From positions 318,001 through 382,000 of the forward strand of contig NC_090152.1 of NCBI RefSeq assembly GCF_017916325.1: DNA of 64,000 nt. Reading direction: 5' to 3'. A program made the position numbers and the translations under genes. Source of the stretch: Leishmania martiniquensis. Taxonomy: Eukaryota > Euglenozoa > Kinetoplastea > Trypanosomatida > Trypanosomatidae. Position 1 is the stretch's first letter, and each line of letters begins with the position of its first letter. Positions 56,719-64,000 of the stretch are shown one piece after another. The notes below the pieces were generated by a model that was not told the DNA's origin, made no database searches, and saw only the letters and a program-made list of their open reading frames with translations.

Positions 56719-59106
56719 TCAGATCGCTCCAGCAACGGCTTCTACTAGAGAGACCATGTCGGAAGGCAACTGCAGGCTTCGGTCCCGCACGAGGCCTACC
56801 ATGCGCTGCACATCTTCCTCAGCCAAGCCTGACGGGACTGCTACGTGAGCGAGATCGGACGCTCCGCGAGTCTGCCGCTGCTGCCGGCGGCGGTGCAGTT
56901 CACGACGCCACTCGTGCAGGATGCGCTCGTGGTAGTGATACAGCACCGCCTGCTGCCCAACCCCAAGACGCATGCACAGCTCGTACAGCTCGTAGTCTAC
57001 TGGCGGCAGCTCCGGCATATGGGAGTGCGTGCGGGGGTAGCGGGCAAGCTTGTCAGCGCTCAGTACGATAGAGCTACTCTGCAGGGCGGGCGCCTCGTGG
57101 CGGCCCACAAACGATGGAGCGAGATACGAAGGACGACCCTCTTCCTCATCGCGCAGGATGGGCGACTGCAGACTGATGCTGCGAGCCGCACGAACCGCAT
57201 TCGGCTGAGCTGGCTGTGCCTTCACCGCGCGCGCGGCAGCGAGAGACGCGCCGGCGTTTGCTCGAGGCTCGACCGACGCGGAAAGGGCGGGCTGCGTCGC
57301 CTCCGCAACTGCGCCAACAACCGCGACGCCCCCATCTTCCACTGGCGACGTCGCAGATGCCTCTTCCCCAGATTCCGGAAAGGCACCCTCTTGGTCTGCG
57401 CGCGCCTGTTGCTCTTTCACCGAGCCAGCCCCAGACATCTTCTCCAGCTCCCCTGGCGACATCCAACGGAACTCATGCTCAGAGAGCCACACCTTCTTAC
57501 TCCTCCCACGCCCAGCGCCGGCATCAGTGTGATGAGAGGACCCTTCGTCCAGAGGCACCTCTGCAGAGGCCGCAGTACCCGTGCTGAGCGTGCGCGCATA
57601 GTGGGCAATGGCCTCCTCCAGCAAAGAGACGTACTCCACGCAGAGCTGCGCCTTGGCGAAGAGGTCGGCGCGCAGCTGCTCCGACAGGTTCACGACAAGA
57701 TCGATGGTGACGTCGTCGGACGCCTCTTCACTCGGTTGGGTGACCTCCCCGCCCCGACTGTGGGCCGCCCTCGCGGCTTTGCCAAGAGAAGCGCCTCGAG
57801 CAACGCAGGCGCGCAAGTGCTCGCGATGAGCGCTGCGGCTCTCCTCCAGTGCCGCCGCAACCGCCGGTCGCAGCGTGTGGCGCGGCACCTCAAAGACGTA
57901 CCGTGGTGCTTCCTCTGGAGTGTTGTACGGCGCGTCCGGTGACACGGTGAAGGAAAGACCACGGTATACCTCCTGCTGATCGTCGACGCCGAGTCTGGAT
58001 GGGTGGAGGGACAGGGGCAATGGGTCCAAGTGCCCAAAGGAGTGAACGCGGAAGGTGACAGGTGAGGCAGACGTCGTAGTCGATGACGATGGGGATCGTA
58101 TTTCTTGCAGCGGGAAGAAGCGATGGAGCACACCGCTGGAAATCTTGTTGTCCATCACCTGCGCCAAGCCGTCCTGCTGGCGAAGCTGCCGGAACGACGC
58201 GGAATCGCCGCCAATTGAGCTGGGCAGCGTTGGCCCGACAAAGAGGACGTCGATGGCTTGGCGGATCGCCCCACTCCAGAAGCCGATCCCGTAGGCTCTG
58301 GTAGAGCGCATGTCAGAGAGGAACAACATTGCAGGCGCGGGTGGTGTGATAGATATGGAGGAAGCCACTGCTGCTGCTGCTGCTGCTGCATTCGCTGTGG
58401 CGGCAGGACCAAGCGAAGTGCGAGTCAACGTCGCCGTCGCCGCCGCCGCACCCGCGCTGTTTCCCTCGGGGGAGGTGATAGATGGAGCGACCACCCCGTA
58501 GGGATCCTCTTCCTCCGTATCCCCGACTCCCTCTTGCTGCCTCTGCTGCGGCGGTCGTATTGGTCGGCCGGATGGTGTGGTTGCACCTGACTCGATGCCA
58601 CACGACGACGAGACGCTCGGGGGCAGCCGCAGATCGCTGAAGGACAGCCCACGCTGCATCTCCCAGGGTAGCACCGCCGTCCAGACATGGAGAGGCACCA
58701 CCTTGCGGTACACGTAGGGGGGGATTGCTGGCGCCGTGGACCAAGTAGCGCCGGCCGGCTTCTCATCGGAGGCAGAGCTGTGAGCGCCATTGTGACTCTC
58801 GCAGCTACCCCACAAAGCCCGCCAACGGCCTGCTCTTCGTGCTGCACGCGTCTTGCCGGCCGCGGCACGGCTGCTCTCAGTTTCACCTGGCGCTACGTTT
58901 CTCAGAGATGCGGGGGGCATGCGGGTAATAGTGATGACCAGCTCCGCTGCGAAGGTGGGCTTCTTCTCCAGCGGTGTGCCGGTGGTGTACGCGAGCCAAT
59001 CGCGCAGCACACGCTTCAGGGCATTGTAGTCGCGGTTGATGGGGAGCTGTATGTGTGACTTTACGATATCGTAGACAGTGCGCGGTGTGGGCGCCAGCGG
59101 TGGCAT
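56719..59106 (-). CDS. Hypothetical protein, 795 aa
   Basis: Not recognised. First in-frame ATG at 59106 (MPPLAPTPRTVYDIVKSHIQ). An ordered N-terminal segment (residues 1-55, including NYDALKRVL-like NRDYNALKRVLRDWLAYTT and a strand FAAELVITITRMP) is followed by alternating conserved-looking and low-complexity parts: YRKVVPLHVWTAVLPWEMQ, SDLRLPP, MLFLSDMRSTRAYGIGFW, YRGLSFTVSPDAPY, YVFEVPRHTLRPAV, a helical region with DVTIDLVVNLSEQLRADLF, HEFRWMSPGELEKM, and a C-terminal helical pair with DYELYELCMRLGVGQQAVLY. The strong codon bias shows it is expressed. Probably specific to kinetoplastids or highly diverged. Confidence 0.8.
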   Translation of the reverse strand: MPPLAPTPRTVYDIVKSHIQLPINRDYNALKRVLRDWLAYTTGTPLEKKPTFAAELVITITRMPPASLRNVAPGETESSRAAAGKTRAARRAGRWRALWGSCESHNGAHSSASDEKPAGATWSTAPAIPPYVYRKVVPLHVWTAVLPWEMQRGLSFSDLRLPPSVSSSCGIESGATTPSGRPIRPPQQRQQEGVGDTEEEDPYGVVAPSITSPEGNSAGAAAATATLTRTSLGPAATANAAAAAAAVASSISITPPAPAMLFLSDMRSTRAYGIGFWSGAIRQAIDVLFVGPTLPSSIGGDSASFRQLRQQDGLAQVMDNKISSGVLHRFFPLQEIRSPSSSTTTSASPVTFRVHSFGHLDPLPLSLHPSRLGVDDQQEVYRGLSFTVSPDAPYNTPEEAPRYVFEVPRHTLRPAVAAALEESRSAHREHLRACVARGASLGKAARAAHSRGGEVTQPSEEASDDVTIDLVVNLSEQLRADLFAKAQLCVEYVSLLEEAIAHYARTLSTGTAASAEVPLDEGSSHHTDAGAGRGRSKKVWLSEHEFRWMSPGELEKMSGAGSVKEQQARADQEGAFPESGEEASATSPVEDGGVAVVGAVAEATQPALSASVEPRANAGASLAAARAVKAQPAQPNAVRAARSISLQSPILRDEEEGRPSYLAPSFVGRHEAPALQSSSIVLSADKLARYPRTHSHMPELPPVDYELYELCMRLGVGQQAVLYHYHERILHEWRRELHRRRQQRQTRGASDLAHVAVPSGLAEEDVQRMVGLVRDRSLQLPSDMVSLVEAVAGAI

Positions 59107-59900
59107 ACTTGCGCTTGTGGGCACCGTCTACTGCTGTGCTAAAGTCGCAGCGCAGTGCACTGCAGAGGAACAGTGGCTGATGAAAAGACGGTGGGAGAGG
59201 TGGCGATGGTGGAGAGAGGGCGGGAGAGGCGACAGGCGAGGTGCCGTGGCAGTGCGTGCACTCGTACACACACATATATATATGCGTGTGTGTGTGCCTT
59301 CAATAGCATTACATGTGCGTTGGTAAGACTGTGCGCGTGAAGAGCACAGAGAGAGGGAGAGAGGCCGTAGGAGGAGTTCGGGTGGGGGTCAAAGAAGCGG
59401 GGAGGCAGGCAGCAGCTTGCAAGACGCCTTTGCGGCAAGCCTGCCCAGCCGCGTGACCTGCATGCACACCAGAGAGAGAGGAAACACGCTACTGCATATA
59501 TACCCCTCCCCCCGTATGCCCCATACCCGCAGACACGCAAGGTTTAGCGGCAGGTCGTCGCTCTTCTCCCTCTCTCGCCTCCTCTCTCGTCCTCCTAACA
59601 GTCCCCTCTAACGCCCTCTCCTCATTGACATCTTTTCCCTGTTTATGCGTATCACAGCCTCTGAGGCTTATCGATTTTCAGCTGTCGTGAGGCGACACAT
59701 ATATATATAAATGATGATCCTTGAGGAAGGGAAAAAGGAGACGAGGAGTGGCACTGTAGTGCGTCAACTGCAGGTGGCGCATTCCTCACACGCCCTTCCG
59801 CTCCCGCCCACATCCGATGGACGAGAGGGGAGTAGCCGATGGCAGAGCACGCCGTTGCTTGCTTACTGCGTTTAAGCGTCTGTCTCTGCCTTGAGACGTC
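59107..59900. other. Intergenic region, no gene seen
   Basis: About 790 bp. (TA)n near 59275-59282 and 59698-59708, GT runs near 59285-59296. It would hold the 3' flank of the GMP reductase-like gene. No gene. Confidence 0.5.
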
Positions 59901-61379
59901 TTAAATTTTTGAGATGTCGTGACTGCCGCTCTCGCGCAAACCGGCGCCGGACATGCGCACAAACCTCGCGCGCTGCTGCATCTCCGGAATGCTGTGCGAG
60001 CCGCAGTAGGATATGCCCGAGCGCAGTCCACCAACAAGCTGCTTTAGAATCGGCGCGAGAGGGCCTTTGCACGGCACGCTACCCTCCACACCTTCCGGCA
60101 CGAGGTCGTTGAAGACGTCCTCGTCAAGGCGCTTCTCGCGTTCGGCCTTGCTGATGTTCGCACCAAAGCCGGCCATGCCCCGAATGATCTTCACCTTCTT
60201 CCCATCCTTCACCAGCACACGGCCTGGCGCTTCATCTGTGCCCGCCAGCATGTTGCCCAGCATTACCGTGTCAGCGCCCGCAGCGATCGCCTTGCAGATG
60301 TCTCCGGCTGTCTTCACACCGCCGTCGGCGATGCAGGGCACACCGTGCTTCTTTGCCACGCGAACACAGTCCATCACTGCAGACAGCTGCGGCACGCCAG
60401 AGCCGGCCACAAGGCGCGTAATGCATATACTGCCCGGCCCCACACCAATCTTCAAGCCATCCGCGCCCGCGTCGATTAGGTCTTGCGCGGCTTCCGCTGT
60501 GGCGATGTTGCCAGCGATAATGTCCACCTTGTTGGTGCGTGGGTTCCTCTTGAGCGCCTTCAGCATGTCGATGCAGAGGTCGCTGTGCCCGTGCGCGACA
60601 TCCACGACGAGCACGTCCACACCCGCATCCACGAGAGCGGCGGCGCGGCCGTGATCTTCCTCCTTCACGCCAATGGCGGCGCCGACAATGAGGCGGCCGC
60701 GTGAGTCAAGGGTGGCGTTGGGGTTGCCCGTCAGCTTCAAAATATCTGACTGAGTGATGAGATAGAGCAGCTCGCCTTTGGGGCCCAGCAACGGAATGTT
60801 GCTGGTCCGCTTCACACGCATCTCTTCGCGCGCCTCCTCCAGTGTGATGGCGGTGTTCGTCGAGACAACCATGCGGCTCACCGGCGTCATGAGGGCTTCG
60901 ACGAGGGCAGAGTCGCTGGCAAAGACAAGGTCGCTCTTGCCGAGCACACCACGGAGGCGACGGCTAGTGAAGTCGTCCACCACCATAAGGCAGCTGACGC
61001 CGCCTTTGCGCCCAGACCAGTTCAGCTCCTCGAGAGCCTCCGCCTTTGTTGCCGACGGGAGGATCATGCGTGGGTCTTCAATCAGGAAAGACTGCGCGCG
61101 CTTCACTTTTCGCACCATCGCGCACTGCTCCTCAACGGTGCAAAAGCGGTGCAAGATACCGATCCCGCCCTCGCGCGCCATCGCCACGGCCGTCTTGTCC
61201 TCGCACACGGTGTCCATGTTACTGGCGACGATCGGGATCTTCAGCTCGATGCTGCGGCTGAGGCGGGTGCTTGTGTTGACGGCCTTGCGAGAACGCACAG
61301 GACTGCGCTGCGGAATGAGCAGGACGTCATCGTACGTTAGACCCTGAGGGAGGATGGGCAGACTGCCGTGGGCTGCCAT
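59901..61379 (-). CDS. GMPR: GMP reductase with CBS domains (IMPDH superfamily)
   Basis: 492 aa from ATG 61379 (MAAHGSLPILPQGLTYDDVLL). TIM-barrel of the IMPDH/GMPR superfamily with an inserted CBS pair at about 100-220. Catalytic cysteine in GPGSICITR (about residue 311), IMP/GMP-site DGGV and GNMLAG, RGMAGFG (about 396). IMPDHs have an Arg-Tyr dyad in the mobile flap that performs hydrolysis (the RYF motif); here the flap reads KAEREKRLDEDVFND with no such dyad. That argues for GMP reductase (GMP + NADPH -> IMP + NH3 + NADP+) despite the overall IMPDH-like look. Trypanosomatid GMP reductases are known to carry CBS domains, unlike animal ones. The C-terminus is SKI, a possible glycosomal PTS1 variant. 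Serves purine salvage, essential in these purine auxotrophs. Confidence 0.85.
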   Translation of the reverse strand: MAAHGSLPILPQGLTYDDVLLIPQRSPVRSRKAVNTSTRLSRSIELKIPIVASNMDTVCEDKTAVAMAREGGIGILHRFCTVEEQCAMVRKVKRAQSFLIEDPRMILPSATKAEALEELNWSGRKGGVSCLMVVDDFTSRRLRGVLGKSDLVFASDSALVEALMTPVSRMVVSTNTAITLEEAREEMRVKRTSNIPLLGPKGELLYLITQSDILKLTGNPNATLDSRGRLIVGAAIGVKEEDHGRAAALVDAGVDVLVVDVAHGHSDLCIDMLKALKRNPRTNKVDIIAGNIATAEAAQDLIDAGADGLKIGVGPGSICITRLVAGSGVPQLSAVMDCVRVAKKHGVPCIADGGVKTAGDICKAIAAGADTVMLGNMLAGTDEAPGRVLVKDGKKVKIIRGMAGFGANISKAEREKRLDEDVFNDLVPEGVEGSVPCKGPLAPILKQLVGGLRSGISYCGSHSIPEMQQRARFVRMSGAGLRESGSHDISKI

Positions 61380-61934
61380 GACTGGCCGACAGGGGAGTGA
61401 GTAGAGGGGGAGGAGCTGGCGGGGGGGAGGAGGAGGAGGAGGAAATGGTGAGGAGGGCAGGGCAGTGGAGGCTTGACGTGGAGGAGTCGCTAATGTATAT
61501 ATGCATGTATGTGTATGTATGCAGAGAGAGGGAGAGAGGGGGAGAGAGACGTCGTTGGGGAGAGACACGGCGGCGGCCCTTTTCAGTCTTATTTTCGCGT
61601 TTTCCTTTTTAGGCGGCGGCCGGCAGCGCCTTTCGCGTGCCAACGGACGCACGCAGACGGACAGACAGACGGGCACTTAGGTTATACGCGCGTGCACACA
61701 CCTCTTTTACACCCCTTAGCCATGAAGAGGCGACCACCACCAACAGGCGCGCATAGGCGAATGAGAGGGTTGCCCCCCACTCGAGGCGTGATCCAGAGCA
61801 GCTCGACACGCTGCTTTCGGCCCGCCCTCCGCTCGCCTCATCCTTTAGCAACGCAACTTCTGATCCCTTTCCCATTGGCTCCGCACGATGACGGCGCCCT
61901 CTGACAAGCGGTTGCCGGCGCCTTCCTCGGCAAC
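61380..61934. other. Intergenic region, no gene seen
   Basis: About 555 bp. GA-rich plus-strand runs (61420-61445, 61525-61550) supply pyrimidine tracts on the sense strand for trans-splicing of the GMPR mRNA. No gene. Confidence 0.5.
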
Positions 61935-62903
61935 TTACGGCCTGCTGGTCCAGGTCAGGGTGAAGGCAGGGCTCGGCGGAGGTACAAAAGACCGGAGCGC
62001 CTCCATAACCTCAACCGCCGACGGCTTTATCACCACGAAGTCGAAGACGCACTCCTCCAGGAAGCCTTCCGCGATGAGGTGCCTCAGCAGCGCGATGAAC
62101 GGCTCGAAGAATCCGCAGACATTCACGATACCGATCTTGGGCCGATAGGCGTTCAGCTGGAACAGCGTAATGACCTCCAGCAGCTCATCAAAGGTGCCGA
62201 CACCGCCTGGCAACGCAACCACCGTGTTGGCATGGGCGAACATGATGCTCTTCCGCTCCGACATGGTGGCTGTCATGTAGAGGCGGTCGCCGATCATCGA
62301 TCCCGATATCTCGCGCTCCGACAGGGAGCTGGGGATGACGGAGATGACCCTGCCATGCAGCGCGTGCGCCTCCTTCGCCAACTCGCCCATCACACCAACC
62401 GTGCCGCCTCCGTAGACGAGCGGCTGCTTTGCCTCTTCGACGATGTACCTGGCAAGCGCCTTGGCCTCCTGCGTGTAGGCGGGCTTTCTGCCGCTACGCG
62501 CACCAGCGAAAACCAACACACCCTTTCGCAAGAGCGGGTCGGCACTGTCCGCGTCAGAGCACTCCGGGGGCCTGCTGAGCATTACCCGCTGCACGCCGGC
62601 GCTGCTGCCCACTGTCAACTTCTGTTCCTCCACAGCGATGCCCTCCACGACTTGGAAGAGGTTCTGCAGGTGTGCGCTCTTTAGGTGAACCTCTTCAAAG
62701 TCGTGAAGGCTGCTGTAGCGCTCCATGACGAGGTACTGGTGAGACACCGGCCGGCCGTTCTCGAACACCTGATGAAGTTCATAGGTCAGGGCGCCGGGCT
62801 CATTACGCACGACATGCTGCAGCAGCGGGGCGAAGGCGTTGAGGAACTGCTGCTCTGCCTCGTCGTCGCGAAGCTTCACAGTAAAGACAGCCGCCACGAC
62901 CAT
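61935..62903 (-). CDS. ABM domain - LOG-family phosphoribohydrolase fusion
   Basis: 322 aa from ATG 62903 (MVVAAVFTVKLRDDEAE); the frame upstream is UTR-like. Residues 1-100 form an antibiotic-biosynthesis-monooxygenase-type (ABM) ferredoxin-like domain (FTVKLRDDEAEQQFLNAF, EPGALTYELHQV, YLVMERYSSLHDFEEVHLKS). Residues about 130-315 are a LOG/YvdD domain (often misnamed lysine decarboxylase) with GGGTVGVMGEL (about 161) and the signature PGGVGTFDELLEVIT (about 230). LOG enzymes release free base from nucleoside 5'-monophosphates, as in cytokinin activation in plants and bacteria; with no cytokinin known in Leishmania, a nucleotide clean-up or purine role is more likely. The adjacent gene is GMP reductase, also an IMP/GMP enzyme, but neighbours in trypanosomatids need not be related in function. 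Confidence 0.9.
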   Translation of the reverse strand: MVVAAVFTVKLRDDEAEQQFLNAFAPLLQHVVRNEPGALTYELHQVFENGRPVSHQYLVMERYSSLHDFEEVHLKSAHLQNLFQVVEGIAVEEQKLTVGSSAGVQRVMLSRPPECSDADSADPLLRKGVLVFAGARSGRKPAYTQEAKALARYIVEEAKQPLVYGGGTVGVMGELAKEAHALHGRVISVIPSSLSEREISGSMIGDRLYMTATMSERKSIMFAHANTVVALPGGVGTFDELLEVITLFQLNAYRPKIGIVNVCGFFEPFIALLRHLIAEGFLEECVFDFVVIKPSAVEVMEALRSFVPPPSPAFTLTWTSRP

Positions 62904-64000
62904 TTTCCTTTGCACGTTTGCACGCCGAAATGTGCTGTCGGGGGACAGCAGACCTGAGGGGCGGGGAGGCGCGCTTCCGTTAAGGTCGGCTAGGATAGGT
63001 AATGCACCAGCTGAGTATGAGGAGAGCTTCGACGTGGAGGGGAAAGGGGCGGGCAGAGATGGGGGGGGAGGCGGCGTTGGAGTTGCCCAATACACACGCA
63101 GACACATACAATCAGGTGGAGGGGAAGGGGGGGCGAAAGACCCACCCCCCTTTCCTTGAGCGACAAGTTGTAAGCGCTGCCCTTTTTCATCACCAACAGT
63201 GAGCGTACAACGAAGGGTGAAAACGAAGTGCTGACGGAGGGGCAGAAAAAGAGCACAAGGGCGAGCTCGTGCTAAGGTCAGGGGCGCCATCAGCCGTTTT
63301 TGGATGTAGAGAGAGTCCATCAGCGACGTACCTTGTGCTGGCTCACCAACTGCCTCTCTGCACAGCTCCGACGCCATCGCGTCCCCTGCGAGACCGCGAG
63401 CACGGCCGCACTAGCCGTGTCATCCAACCATGCCTTCATATCCGGGTGGACGCGTTCCGTGCCGCTTCGCCTCCCTTTTGTTTTCGGCAAAGCTGCCGCG
63501 ATACGCCACTTCATGACGCATTTGAAGAACAGACACACGCACAGGCAGACAGGCAGACAGAGAGAGGCGTATACACAGAGACAACAATGGGAGCGCATAG
63601 GTGTACCCATCGAGTTGGCATCACCTGGCAAGGAAGGAGGGGGAGATGACGAGAGTAGACAGCAACGCAAAGGAATTCAAGAACAGGAAAAGCAGTCGAT
63701 GCACATCGGAGGCGTAAAGGCGGCGGCCAGTCGTGGTGCGACGAGAACCCGACACTCGTCTTCCCCCTTTCCTTCCCTCTCCACGCACCTCCACCGCTGT
63801 TTCTGCAGAAGAAAGGAGGGGGAGGAGGGGTGGTGGTGGTGGGGACAACGAAAACTATCGCAGATAGATCGCAGCAGCAACGGCAGCGGAGCACCAAATG
63901 AAATAGTGGCTTACATGTACATCCATCAATGAATAGAGGTATGTCTCACCGTGGGAAGAGCCACCGGCATGAGCAGGAGGAGGAGGGGGGCAACAGCCAC
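62904..64000. other. Upstream region to the window edge, no gene seen
   Basis: About 1.1 kb. The LOG reading frame stays open to 63377 but the translation is Pro/Ser-rich UTR-like. Pyrimidine tracts on the minus strand near 63100-63150 and 63820-63840; CAGA repeats near 63540-63562. No gene. Confidence 0.5.

Noticed and set aside
59901..61379. Annotation as IMP dehydrogenase
   Set aside because: The flap lacks the Arg-Tyr dyad required for the hydrolysis step; GMP reductase fits better.
61380..61676. 99 extra N-terminal codons for GMP reductase
   Set aside because: Repeats and pyrimidine-tract translation; the family start PILPQGLTYDDVLL is served by ATG 61379.
62904..63377. 158 extra N-terminal codons for the ABM-LOG protein
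   Set aside because: Pro-rich UTR-like translation; the ABM domain begins directly after ATG 62903.

Overview
The window looks like nuclear DNA of a Leishmania-type trypanosomatid. Every credible protein gene lies on the minus strand, has no visible intron, is GC-rich at third codon positions, and is separated from its neighbours by 0.35-2.4 kb of pyrimidine/purine tracts and CA/GT/TA microsatellites. That is the layout of a polycistronic unit processed by trans-splicing. Four related copies of a SIDER2-like retroposon support Leishmania or a close relative. From memory, PLK and GMP reductase both map to chromosome 17 of L. major; I could not check this. I could not determine the species.

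Transcription runs right to left. Upstream part (64.0 -> 22.8 kb): ABM-LOG fusion enzyme, GMP reductase of the IMPDH superfamily, a 795-aa protein I do not recognise, CDC5 (splicing), a class I methyltransferase, a B-box/coiled-coil protein, an OXA1/YidC-type insertase, a large atypical DYRK-like kinase, an MLH3-like MutL protein with an eroded ATPase but an intact endonuclease motif set, a 1208-aa orphan, VID27, and Polo-like kinase with a SIDER2-like element in its 3' flank. Then comes a break of about 6.4 kb between PLK and the next gene. It holds three tRNA genes (Asp-GTC on minus, Ser-GCT and Ala-AGC on plus), a block of about 3.8 kb (18.3-22.1 kb) whose texture is unlike the rest of the window, and an inverted SIDER2 copy. 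I read this as a head-to-tail boundary between two polycistronic units.

Downstream part (17.1 -> 0 kb): a 447-aa protein with a repeated AKP(F/W)SP...G(Q/S)WS module, a GRAM-GRAM-VASt membrane protein of the Lam/GRAMD1 sterol-transfer type, a short VASt-only paralogue sharing a 603-bp block that appears identical, a PP2A B''-type EF-hand regulatory subunit, an alpha/beta-hydrolase-like protein, and possibly the first codons of one more gene at the left edge.

The genes do not form a pathway operon, as expected for trypanosomatids, where neighbours are co-transcribed but individually regulated after transcription. The most notable points are the MLH3-like protein with a degenerate ATPase, the converted VASt cassette, the ABM-LOG fusion, the altered phosphopeptide pincer of PLK, and the anomalous 18.3-22.1 kb block.
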